Shown: positions 1-5,671, numbered from the stretch's first letter. The stretch: 6,424 nt of DNA from JAJXWB01 sp047605445 (GCA_047605445.1 JASGFP010000163.1:1-6424); one strand, 5' to 3'. Made by a program: numbers and translations. Notes: generated by a model from the sequence alone, not told the origin.

Positions 1-2
1 CC

Positions 3-317
3 GACGGCAATCTCGGCGCCGCCGTCCTCACCGCCTCGATCAACAGCGACGGCACGATCCTGCGCGGCGAAGGCGTCCAGTCGACAGGCACCCAGAAGCT
101 GTCGACGGGCACGTATGAGGTCGGCTTCGTGCGCGACATCACCAATTGCGTCTACACGGTCTCTCCCGGCGAGGGCGGGATCGGCGCCGCGACGCCCTTC
201 ATGGTCGGCGTCACGCGCCGGTCCGGCAATCCTAACGGCGTATTCGTGCGGATCTTCAACAACACCAATGCGGCGACAGACGATTCGTTCTTCGTGGTCG
301 TCAACTGCGGCCGCTGA
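3..317 (+). CDS. Beta-rich, probably exported protein of unknown function, C-terminal part only
   Basis: The frame is open from the left edge to TGA at 315-317, so this is the last 104 residues of a longer gene whose start lies outside the window. The visible part alternates hydrophobic and polar residues with many Gly, Thr, Ser and Asn, as in beta-sandwich or beta-roll domains. It has few charged residues and no membrane helix. Two cysteines, at fragment residues 49 (DITNCVY) and 102 (VVNCGR, at the very C-terminus), could form a disulfide, which would fit an exported protein. From memory, similar 'NADGT...GTYEV.F.RD...C.Y' domains occur in hypothetical proteins of Hyphomicrobiales, sometimes after collagen-like or phage-tail-like segments; this is unverified. 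A GTG at 129 is an internal codon, not the start. No function can be assigned. Confidence 0.7.
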   Translation, partial: DGNLGAAVLTASINSDGTILRGEGVQSTGTQKLSTGTYEVGFVRDITNCVYTVSPGEGGIGAATPFMVGVTRRSGNPNGVFVRIFNNTNAATDDSFFVVVNCGR

Positions 318-330
318 CAGCAGTTCAGAG

Positions 331-358
331 ACGCCGCGCGGGAAATTCCGCGCGGCGT
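331..358. terminator. GC-rich hairpin between convergent genes, possible bidirectional terminator
   Basis: The arms acgccgcgcgg (331-341) and ccgcgcggcgt (348-358) are perfect inverted repeats of 11 bp around the 6-base loop gaaatt. The hairpin starts 14 bases after the stop of the plus-strand gene and lies 109 bases beyond the stop of the minus-strand hydrolase. Its position between convergent genes suggests transcription termination. No T-tract follows on either strand, so classical intrinsic termination is not assured, and it may instead stabilise mRNA 3' ends. Confidence 0.55.
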
Positions 359-466
359 AGCGCTTGCAGTCGAGCGCGCGCCGGCCATTCCCGCGCGCTT
401 CCCGCAGCCCCATGCTGACTGTCGTCTGCGAGCCTTAGCCGGAACCCAAGTGTCCGCGCGCGATCG

Positions 467-1234
467 TCACCCAAGCTCCGCCAGAAACGCCAGCACGGCC
501 TCGCGATAAACCTTGTCGCCGACAGCGCGATTGTGGTCGCGGCCGGGGATGTCGATGGCCCGCGCATTGCCCATCACGCCGGCGAGCTTGTGCGCATCGC
601 CGGCCACATCGTCCTTCGTCCCCACGCAGATCAGGGTCGGCGTGCGGATGGCGGAGGCCTCCGCCATGGTTAGAACCTGCCGCGAGCCGCGTATGCAGGC
701 GGCCAACGCCTTGCGGTCGCTCTTGGTCGCTTCCGCAAAGGCGCGAAACGTCTTCTGCTGCGGATCGGTGAGTTGATCGGGATGCTCCGTCTCCATGGCG
801 GCGGCTATGCCGATTGGCAGGCCCACACCATCGACCAGATGATAGCCGAGCCCGCCCAGAACCAGCGACCGAACGCGGTCGGGATGGTTGAGCGTGAGAT
901 AGGCCGAAATCCGCGCGCCCATCGAATAGCCCATCACGTCGGCGCGCTCGATCGCCAGATGGTCGAGCAGGTGCAGGCAGTCCTCCGCCATGATCCGCGT
1001 ATCGTAGGCGTCGGGGTCATAGAGCTTGGTCGAGCGCCCGTGGCCGCGGTTGTCGAGCGCGATCGTGCGTCGCCCGTCGCCGGTCAGCGCCTTCACCCAC
1101 AGCGGAAACACCCAGTTGACGGCATGGCTGGAAGCGAAGCCGTGCACCAGCAGGATCGGTTCGTGGCGATCCGCCGCGGTTGGACTTTCGTCGATATAGG
1201 CGAGCCGGGCCGGGCCGGACTGGAAGAAATGCAT
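467..1234 (-). CDS. Alpha/beta hydrolase (Abhydrolase_1-like), substrate unknown
   Basis: This 255-residue protein has the full alpha/beta hydrolase signature. HGF at 31-33 after a hydrophobic strand (ILLV) is the oxyanion-hole region. DNRGHGRS at 61-68 is the typical loop after strand beta4. GYSMGA at 102-107 is the nucleophile elbow with Ser104. GTKDD at 205-209 holds the probable acid (Asp208 or Asp209), and DHN at 233-235 holds the catalytic His234. There is no signal peptide, so it is probably cytoplasmic. The length suits esterases, lactonases and C-C bond hydrolases of this fold. The start at 1234 (MHFFQSG) is chosen because the fold begins soon after it; an ATG 29 codons upstream would add an unrelated arginine-rich stretch. 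No strong ribosome binding site is visible. It is divergent from the zinc-finger/monooxygenase pair across a 140-base spacer, so shared regulation is possible. The substrate cannot be deduced. Confidence 0.9.
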   Translation of the reverse strand: MHFFQSGPARLAYIDESPTAADRHEPILLVHGFASSHAVNWVFPLWVKALTGDGRRTIALDNRGHGRSTKLYDPDAYDTRIMAEDCLHLLDHLAIERADVMGYSMGARISAYLTLNHPDRVRSLVLGGLGYHLVDGVGLPIGIAAAMETEHPDQLTDPQQKTFRAFAEATKSDRKALAACIRGSRQVLTMAEASAIRTPTLICVGTKDDVAGDAHKLAGVMGNARAIDIPGRDHNRAVGDKVYREAVLAFLAELG

Positions 1235-1361
1235 GGGGATCGCGCGCGTTTTCCGGTGGGCCGCCGGGTCTAGCACACAACGCCGCAATGCAATATCAAG
1301 ACGCGCAGCGCGATGCCGCATGGTCGCGGCGCGCGCGGCCTGTTATGCCGTCTTCGGCTTC

Positions 1362-1366
1362 AGAGG
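1362..1366 (+). promoter_or_regulatory. Ribosome binding site that decides the zinc-finger gene start
   Basis: AGAGG lies 8 bases before the ATG at 1375. It favours this start over the in-frame ATG at 1345, which would place this site inside the coding region. Confidence 0.6.
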
Positions 1367-1374
1367 ATTGGATC

Positions 1375-1611
1375 ATGGCTGACGACGCCACGCCGCATTT
1401 CCACAACCAGCCGGGCCTGCCCCGCGTGAAAATCGGCGCGCACCGCTTCATGTGCATCGGCGCCCTGCCCCCGTTCGATCATCCGCACATTTTCATCGAC
1501 ATGGGCGACGGCGCCGAGACCGTCTGCCCCTATTGCTCGACGCACTATGTCTACGACGCGTCGCTGCACGGCCACGCCGACCCCGCCGAGTGCGAATTCC
1601 ACGGCGCCTGA
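1375..1611 (+). CDS. Small zinc-finger protein, zf-CHCC (NDUFS6-like) family
   Basis: This 78-residue protein has one recognisable motif: Cys27, His36 (in DHPHIFIDMG), Cys51 and Cys54 (CPYC), followed by an aromatic THYVY stretch. The C-x8-H-x14-C-x2-C pattern matches zf-CHCC domains, which bind one zinc. The best-known member is mitochondrial complex I subunit NDUFS6, and short alphaproteobacterial homologues are common. Whether this copy serves complex I or another partner cannot be told here, since no nuo genes are in the window. The start at 1375 is supported by AGAGG at 1362-1366, 8 bases upstream; an in-frame ATG at 1345 would add ten residues and lacks such a site. The monooxygenase begins 13 bases after the stop, so the two are almost certainly co-transcribed. 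Confidence 0.88.
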   Translation: MADDATPHFHNQPGLPRVKIGAHRFMCIGALPPFDHPHIFIDMGDGAETVCPYCSTHYVYDASLHGHADPAECEFHGA

Positions 1612-1624
1612 GAGATTTACGAAC

Positions 1625-2806
1625 ATGGCCGACAATCCCGTCATCGTCGCCGGCGCTGGCGTCGGAGGATTGTCGGCTGCGCTCGCGCTCGCCGCAGCCG
1701 GCCGCTACGTCATCGTGCTGGAGCGCGCGCCCGCGCTCGCCGAATTCGGCGCTGGCCTGCAGCTCGCCGCCAACGCCACGCGCCGCCTCGCCCGCTGGGG
1801 CGCGCTCGACCGGTTGAAGACGCTGGCCACCGCGCCCGAGGCGGTCGACCTGCGCTCCAGCAGCGACGGCGCGACCATCGCCACCGTGCCGGTCGGCGAA
1901 TCGGAGGAGCGTTGGGGTTCAGTCTACCTCGTCGCCCACCGCGCCGACCTGCTGACGGCGCTGAGCGAAACCGCCGCGCGTTCCCCCGATATCGAAATTC
2001 GTCTCGGTTGCAGCCTCGAGGGCTGGCATGCCGACGACCAGGGCGTAACCGTCCATGTCGAGGGCCGGCCAGACCTCAAGGGCGCAGCGCTGATCGGCGC
2101 GGACGGCCTTCGTTCGCGCGTCCGCGAGGGGCTCGGTCTGGCCACCCCCGACGCGCCCCGCTATTCCGGCCGCACCTCGTGGCGCGCACTGCTGCCGGCC
2201 GAGACCGTTCCGGCCGCCATGCTCGCGCCGCGCTCGAATCTCTGGCTGGGCGCGGGCGCCCATCTCGTTCACTACCCGCTCCGAAACGCCAGCGTGCTCA
2301 ATGTCGTGGCGGTGGTCGAGGACGAGTGGACCGACCTCGACGCGCCCGATTTCTGGGCTTCGCACGGCAAGGCGTCGTTCCTGGCGTCGCGATTCCAGGG
2401 CTGGAGCGCGGACATCCGCAATCTGATAGACGCCGCGCCCGAATGGCGGCGCTGGCCGCTCTACGAGCGCAAGGCGGTGCGTTCCTGGGCGCGCGGCCGG
2501 GTCGCCGTTCTCGGCGACGCCGCCCATGCGATGGCGCCCTTCCTGGCGCAAGGCGCGGCGCAGGCGATCGAGGACGCCGACGCGCTCGGCATCGCCTTCG
2601 CCGCGCACCCCCACAGCGAAGCCGCCGCGCTCGACGCCTACCAGCATGCCCGCGTCGCCCGCGCCAACCGGGTGCAGCGCGCCTCGCGCATGCAGGGCAT
2701 CGTCTATCATCTGGCCGGCCCCCCGGCCTTTCTGCGCGACACGACGATGCGCGCGATCGGGCCGGACGGCATGGCGAAGGCGAGCGACTGGATTTACCGT
2801 GCGTAA
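1625..2806 (+). CDS. FAD-dependent monooxygenase, salicylate hydroxylase-like (group A flavoprotein)
   Basis: The product is a complete 393-residue flavoprotein hydroxylase. The N-terminal Rossmann motif GAGVGG is at 10-15, with Glu33 (VLER) at the end of the second strand to bind the FAD ribose. Arg106 lies in AHRADLL, an FAD-contact position. The DG motif GADGLRSRVR at 158-167 and the GD motif GDAAHAMAP at 298-306 are intact. HLVHYPLR at 213-220 is typical of salicylate hydroxylases and 3-hydroxybenzoate or 6-hydroxynicotinate monooxygenases. Such enzymes use NAD(P)H and O2 to hydroxylate an aromatic ring, sometimes with decarboxylation; the real substrate is not readable here. No signal peptide is present, so it is a cytosolic enzyme. 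GAGA at 1612-1615 lies 9 bases before the ATG, just after the zinc-finger stop. The nearby hydrolase and NTF2-like genes would fit catabolism of an aromatic compound, but no ring-cleavage dioxygenase is present. Confidence 0.92.
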   Translation: MADNPVIVAGAGVGGLSAALALAAAGRYVIVLERAPALAEFGAGLQLAANATRRLARWGALDRLKTLATAPEAVDLRSSSDGATIATVPVGESEERWGSVYLVAHRADLLTALSETAARSPDIEIRLGCSLEGWHADDQGVTVHVEGRPDLKGAALIGADGLRSRVREGLGLATPDAPRYSGRTSWRALLPAETVPAAMLAPRSNLWLGAGAHLVHYPLRNASVLNVVAVVEDEWTDLDAPDFWASHGKASFLASRFQGWSADIRNLIDAAPEWRRWPLYERKAVRSWARGRVAVLGDAAHAMAPFLAQGAAQAIEDADALGIAFAAHPHSEAAALDAYQHARVARANRVQRASRMQGIVYHLAGPPAFLRDTTMRAIGPDGMAKASDWIYRA

Positions 2807-2840
2807 GCCCGGCTGCGGCGCCAACCTTGACCGTGGCGGA

Positions 2841-2846
2841 TTGACA
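2841..2846 (+). promoter_or_regulatory. Possible -35 box upstream of the NTF2-like pair
   Basis: TTGACA, a perfect consensus -35 hexamer, lies in the 96-base gap after the monooxygenase. At 17-base spacing the -10 candidate is aaaact (2864-2869), which matches consensus at only 3 of 6 positions. This is weak evidence that the two NTF2-like genes have their own promoter. Confidence 0.25.
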
Positions 2847-2902
2847 ATCGGCAGGAAGGCCGAAAAACTCAACCGATCAATTTCTTTGCTTTCCGGGCCA
2901 TT

Positions 2903-3340
2903 TTGCTCACGGTTTCCGCCGACAGACACCTTTCAGACATCGACCGCCATCTCGTCGAACGGCGTTTGCGCGCCTATTGGGACTTGCCGACGCGGCACGA
3001 CATCGACAAGTGGATGGCGTTTCTTGCGGAAGACTTTGTCTACATCGGCCAGACATGGGTCGGGCTGCCCGTGAAAATCCGTCGGGAAGGACGCGAGGGT
3101 TTCAGGGAGTTCACCAAGCATATCAGCAGCCTGGTCGAGTATCTCGAAACAAGCGTCGTCGAACTCGTCGTGGACGGACAGCAGGCCGCCGCCAGCCGCC
3201 GGCTCAAGCTGCGCGCCCGCGGCACGGGCCGGATCGGCGAGCTCTCGGTGTGCAGTTTCGTCCGTTTTCGCAACGGCGAGATCGTCGAGATTTCCGATCA
3301 CGTCGATTCCACCGCCATGGCCCGCCTTCTTTCGGATTGA
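2903..3340 (+). CDS. NTF2/SnoaL-like protein, first of a tandem pair
   Basis: This 145-residue protein has the layout of the NTF2-like fold. An N-terminal helix (VERRLRAYWDL, 18-28) is followed by a second helical segment with a hydrophobic/acidic pattern (DKWMAFLAEDFVYIG, 35-49). Strand-rich segments then end in FVRFRNGEIVEISDHVD (119-135). This fold is used by small ketosteroid isomerase-, SnoaL-cyclase- and dehydratase-like enzymes as well as by non-catalytic binding proteins, so no reaction is claimed. The start is uncertain. TTG at 2903 is the most plausible because an in-frame stop lies at 2828-2830, no in-frame ATG precedes the conserved core, and the next TTG (2966) would cut the first helix. 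No clear ribosome binding site precedes it. The second NTF2-like gene begins 4 bases after this stop. Confidence 0.8.
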   Translation: MLTVSADRHLSDIDRHLVERRLRAYWDLPTRHDIDKWMAFLAEDFVYIGQTWVGLPVKIRREGREGFREFTKHISSLVEYLETSVVELVVDGQQAAASRRLKLRARGTGRIGELSVCSFVRFRNGEIVEISDHVDSTAMARLLSD

Positions 3341-3344
3341 CCGC

Positions 3345-3824
3345 GTGTGTGACTCGCCCCGCGATCTGGTGTGGGAGCCGGCGCCCGATCCCGCCGAGCA
3401 GGACCCGTCGGTCGACGACCGCCGACAGGAAATCCTGGGCATTCTGTCGAAACTGCTCGAGCTGAAGGCGTCCGGCGACGTCGAAGCCCTGCTCGCCTTC
3501 GCCACGCCCGACGTCGCCTTTCGGACGTCGGTTGGCCGCAATCACCCGTTCCATGCGGATTGCAATGGCTTTCAGGCTTGCGCGGACATGGCGCGCGCCG
3601 TCTATGTCGTCTACGAAAATCTGGGCTCGCGCATCAATCGCGTGTTGATCGAGGGCGACCGCGTCGCCATGCACAGGACCGTGCGAATCCGCAATCGCGG
3701 CACCGGCCGCGCGGTCGATGTCGACATGTGGAATTTCCTGACGTTCCGCGGCCGCCTCGTCGCCGAAATTTCCGAATATCCCGACATGGCGGCCTTCGCG
3801 GAACTCGACGCGCACAACCAGTGA
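3345..3824 (+). CDS. NTF2/SnoaL-like protein, second of a tandem pair
   Basis: This 159-residue protein is predicted to have an NTF2-like fold. A charged N-terminal tail (about 1-24) leads into a helix (RRQEILGILSKLLEL, 26-40), then GDVEALLAFATPDVAF (44-59), and a strand-rich C-terminal half with RIRNRGTGRAVDVDMWNF (114-131) and AEISEYPDMAAF (140-151). RGTGR at 118-122 and EIS at 141-143 align with RGTGR at 106-110 and EIS at 129-131 of the preceding protein, with the same 12-residue offset, which suggests an old duplication. The start is GTG at 3345, 4 bases after the previous stop, so translation is probably coupled. GTG at 3369 is an alternative that would remove eight residues. The stop is 10 bases from the encoded CCA end of the convergent tRNA. 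The role is unknown: a pathway enzyme or small-ligand binder are both possible. Confidence 0.82.
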   Translation: MCDSPRDLVWEPAPDPAEQDPSVDDRRQEILGILSKLLELKASGDVEALLAFATPDVAFRTSVGRNHPFHADCNGFQACADMARAVYVVYENLGSRINRVLIEGDRVAMHRTVRIRNRGTGRAVDVDMWNFLTFRGRLVAEISEYPDMAAFAELDAHNQ

Positions 3825-3834
3825 TCGTCGCTTC

Positions 3835-3920
3835 TGGTGCGGACGGCGGGGATCGAACCCGCACGGGATGAACCCGAGGGATTTTAAGTCCCTTGCGTCT
3901 ACCAGTTTCGCCACGTCCGC
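3835..3920 (-). tRNA. tRNA-Leu, anticodon UAA, with encoded CCA
   Basis: On the minus strand the sequence folds into a complete class II tRNA. The acceptor stem is GCGGACG/CGTCCGC with discriminator A and encoded CCA (3835-3837). The D arm has GCG/CGC with a loop containing GGTAGA. The anticodon stem is AGGGA/TCCCT around loop CTTAAAA, giving anticodon TAA at 3884-3886. The long variable arm, GGG-TTCAT-CCC, is typical of leucine. The T arm is GCGGG-TTCGATC-CCCGC. The RNA decodes UUA and UUG codons. It is 86 bases long with CCA and 83 without. It follows the gpt/membrane-protein unit on the same strand and could be a read-through product or have its own promoter. Confidence 0.97.
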
Positions 3921-3929
3921 GCTGGAGCG

Positions 3930-3959
3930 GTTTTAGCTAAAGACCGGGCCGGCTGCCAG
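3930..3959 (-). promoter_or_regulatory. Possible promoter of tRNA-Leu
   Basis: On the minus strand, CTGGCA (3959-3954) resembles a -35 box (4 of 6) and TAAAAC (3935-3930) resembles a -10 box (4 of 6). The spacer is 18 bases, and a start would fall within a few bases of the tRNA 5' end. The very short leader this implies is a weakness. The assignment is based on hexamer similarity alone. Confidence 0.25.
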
Positions 3960-3968
3960 CGCGCCGGC
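3948..3968 (-). terminator. Weak hairpin after the membrane-protein gene
   Basis: Two copies of gccggc (3948-3953 and 3963-3968) can pair as a 6-bp stem around a 9-base loop. The stem starts 9 bases past the stop codon of the minus-strand membrane-protein gene. Only a short pyrimidine run (TCTTT) follows. It may attenuate read-through into the tRNA, but it also overlaps the possible tRNA promoter, so both calls are tentative. Confidence 0.25.
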
Positions 3969-3976
3969 TTCGCCGA

Positions 3977-4390
3977 TCAGGGCGGCGGACTGCTCGCGTC
4001 GCGCTGACCTGAAATGCCGAGTTTCCGCAACAAGAGCGTCAGCAGCCCGGACGCAAGACCGCCTGCAAGAGCAACCGGGATTATCCACCATTCATTGGCG
4101 GCGCCGAGGCCGCTCATGACCTTCCTCGCAAGACGCGTGAGCGCTGAATCTATCGGCGCAAATGCCCGCCCGGCGAGCAGCAATCCGCATCCGAATAGGA
4201 ATGACGACAAAATCAGCCCGATCGCGAACAATACCGGGCTATCCAGAAATTGGCGAATATCCTGAAATATCTCGAAGAGGAAGAACCCGCTGATTGCGGC
4301 CAGCGGCGCGCCACCCAGAAAACACCCGACGCGCTCGAACAGGTCGTCGTGAGCGAATTGATCGTCAATAAATTTCCGCCAGCGACCCAT
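3977..4390 (-). CDS. Small membrane protein with three predicted transmembrane segments, unknown function
   Basis: I do not recognise this 137-residue protein. A charged N-terminus (MGRWRKFIDDQFAHDDLFER, 1-20) precedes three hydrophobic stretches long enough to cross the membrane: about 21-42 (VGCFLGGAPLAAISGFF...), 51-74 (SPVLFAIGLILSSF...) and 101-121 (WWIIPVALAGGLASGL...). A polar loop (RAFAPIDSALTRLARK, 75-90) separates the second and third. The tail is basic and then ends in SSPPP. The start at 4390 is chosen because it directly precedes the first charged helix and lies 13 bases after the gpt stop; extending the frame upstream would run through gpt in a different, arginine-rich reading. 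The clear hydrophobic pattern and in-operon position argue for a real gene. It is probably an inner-membrane protein co-transcribed with gpt. Any link to purine salvage is only positional. Confidence 0.72.
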   Translation of the reverse strand: MGRWRKFIDDQFAHDDLFERVGCFLGGAPLAAISGFFLFEIFQDIRQFLDSPVLFAIGLILSSFLFGCGLLLAGRAFAPIDSALTRLARKVMSGLGAANEWWIIPVALAGGLASGLLTLLLRKLGISGQRDASSPPP

Positions 4391-4403
4391 GCCTCGCGCT
4401 GCC

Positions 4404-4907
4404 TCACCCCCCGCCCTTCGCGATCGGCGGCGCGAAGGAAAGTTGCAGGTCCCAGGGAAAGTTGATCCATGTGTCCTGCGACACTTCGGTAATGAACGTA
4501 TCGACCAGCGGCCGGCCGGCGGGCTTGGCGTAGACGGTCGCCAGATGCGCCTTCGGCAGAATGTCTCGCACCAGCCGCGCGGTGGCGCCGGTGTCGACGA
4601 GATCGTCGACAACCAGAACGCCCTGCCCTTGCGTCGACAGGATGTCCGACGAAATCGGCTTGAGAATGCGCAAATTTCCCTGCGCCTGTTCCGGCGCGAC
4701 GCCCTCGCCGCCGCCATAGCTCGCCACCGCCAGCGTCTCGATCACGCGCAGCCCCAATTCGCGCGCGATGATGGCGGCAGGAACCATGCCGCCGCGCGTG
4801 ACCGCGACCATGGCGGAAAACTCGAGCCCCGAAAGCCGCCACGCCAGCGCGCGCGCGTCGCGATGAAACTGGTCCCACGAAACCGGGAACATCTTGTCGG
4901 AAGACAT
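4404..4907 (-). CDS. gpt: Xanthine-guanine phosphoribosyltransferase
   Basis: This 167-residue enzyme transfers the phosphoribosyl group of PRPP to xanthine, guanine or hypoxanthine in purine salvage. The PRPP-binding signature VLVVDDLVDTGATA is at 97-110, including the paired Asp101-Asp102. VAVTRGGMVPAAI at 34-46 matches the conserved segment of E. coli Gpt (AVSRGGLVPG). AKPAGRPLVD at 127-136 and QDTWI..PWD at 144-153 also match that protein as I remember it, and set it apart from Hpt-type enzymes. At 167 residues it is somewhat longer than E. coli Gpt (152), with extra residues in the flexible loop (about 64-88) and a Gly-rich tail. The start at 4907 is supported by GAGGAG just upstream, though only two bases separate it from the ATG. 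It follows the CinA-like gene by 11 bases and precedes the membrane-protein gene by 13. Confidence 0.95.
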   Translation of the reverse strand: MSSDKMFPVSWDQFHRDARALAWRLSGLEFSAMVAVTRGGMVPAAIIARELGLRVIETLAVASYGGGEGVAPEQAQGNLRILKPISSDILSTQGQGVLVVDDLVDTGATARLVRDILPKAHLATVYAKPAGRPLVDTFITEVSQDTWINFPWDLQLSFAPPIAKGGG

Positions 4908-4918
4908 GGCTCCTCGCG

Positions 4919-5671
4919 TCAGGATTTCGCGCGTTCGGCGATCAGTTTGTCGATCATCGCCCGCACTTCCGCCAGCGCCGAGGCAAGCGATTCCGGGTTC
5001 TTCGAGCGCACGACGATCTGGTTCATGAACTTGCCGCTCGTGAACGAGGGATAGGAGCCGATCGAGCAATCCGGATATTTCTCGGCAATCGCGCCGAGCC
5101 CCGCCGCATAGGCGCCCTCCGGCGTGCTGTCGGCCTGCACCGTCTCCATCAGCATCTTCACGCCGGTCTTCAGGCGCGGCGTCACATTGTCGAGCATCGC
5201 CTGCATGATCGAGGGCACGCCCGCCATGACGACGACGTTGCCGATCATGAAGCCTGGCGCGGTCGACACGCGGTTCTCGACGAGCTCGGCGCCGTGCGGA
5301 ATGCGCGCCATGCGCCGGCGCGCCTCGTTGAGGTCTTCCGGCTTGATGCGCGTCAGCAGAAGTTCGATGGCGCGCGGATGTTCGGAAATGCCGACGCCGA
5401 ACGCCTTCGCCACGCTGTCGGCGGTAATGTCGTCATGCGTCGGCCCGATGCCGCCTGTCGTGAACACATAGGTGTAGCGCGCGCGCAGCGCGTTCAACGC
5501 GTCGACGATCTCTTTCTCGATGTCGGGGACGATGCGCACTTCGCTGAGATCTATGCCGATCTGCATGAGATAGTCGGCGATATAGCCGATGTTCTTGTCC
5601 TTGGTGCGCCCGGACAGGATTTCGTCGCCGATCACGAGGACGGCCGCGGTGATGGCGGTCTTTTCGGTCAT
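4919..5671 (-). CDS. CinA N-terminal-type protein (MoCF-biosynthesis fold, COG1058), stand-alone
   Basis: This 250-residue protein has a molybdopterin-binding (MoCF_biosynth) domain at about 8-175. Landmarks are VLVIGDEILSG at 11-21, TTGGIGPTHDDIT at 71-83 and MAGVPSIMQAML at 149-160, all typical of CinA-family N-terminal domains. Residues 175-250 form the usual small alpha/beta extension (GSYPSF, 205-210). The C-terminal nicotinamide-nucleotide amidohydrolase (PncC) domain of full-length CinA is absent; single-domain forms are known. CinA N-domains of other bacteria have ADP-ribose/NAD-derivative pyrophosphatase activity, so a role in nucleotide or pyridine repair is possible, but direct proof for this form is lacking. 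The start at 5671 overlaps the methyltransferase stop as ATGA (5668-5671), with GGAG about 8 bases upstream. It is translationally coupled to its neighbour and probably co-transcribed with gpt. Confidence 0.9.
   Translation of the reverse strand: MTEKTAITAAVLVIGDEILSGRTKDKNIGYIADYLMQIGIDLSEVRIVPDIEKEIVDALNALRARYTYVFTTGGIGPTHDDITADSVAKAFGVGISEHPRAIELLLTRIKPEDLNEARRRMARIPHGAELVENRVSTAPGFMIGNVVVMAGVPSIMQAMLDNVTPRLKTGVKMLMETVQADSTPEGAYAAGLGAIAEKYPDCSIGSYPSFTSGKFMNQIVVRSKNPESLASALAEVRAMIDKLIAERAKS

Noticed and set aside
773..1273. Plus-strand frame of 166 codons opposite the alpha/beta hydrolase
   Set aside because: It is antisense to a gene with a complete catalytic triad and has no recognisable domain or ribosome binding site.
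1271..1299. Possible plus-strand promoter (TATCAA at 1294-1299) before the zinc-finger gene
   Set aside because: The hexamer 17 bases upstream (tagcac) matches a -35 box at only 2 of 6 positions, so the divergent spacer holds no promoter I can support.
1347..1358. Short hairpin gccg-tctt-cggc upstream of the zinc-finger gene
   Set aside because: A 4-bp stem is expected by chance in GC-rich DNA and no regulatory arrangement accompanies it.
1912..2844. Plus-strand arginine-rich frame of 310 codons inside the monooxygenase gene
   Set aside because: It overlaps the real gene in another frame, and its Arg/Pro/Ala-rich composition is typical of out-of-frame GC-rich sequence.
1919..2929. Minus-strand open frame of 336 codons opposite the monooxygenase
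   Set aside because: It is antisense to an intact FAD monooxygenase with all motifs. Long antisense frames are expected in GC-rich DNA, and the translation is compositionally biased with no motif.
3204..3914. Minus-strand open frame of 236 codons starting MAKLVDARDLKSLGF
   Set aside because: Its first residues are a translation of the tRNA-Leu gene, a well-known false ORF, and the rest lies antisense to the two NTF2-like genes without any recognisable domain.
4391..4717. Upstream extension of the three-segment membrane protein through gpt
   Set aside because: This part is an out-of-frame reading of gpt with Arg/Ser-rich composition; only the portion from 4390 downstream looks like real protein.
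4908..5069. A 54-residue N-terminal extension of gpt
   Set aside because: It would overlap the end of the CinA-like gene. The resemblance to E. coli Gpt begins just after the ATG at 4907, which also has GAGGAG upstream.
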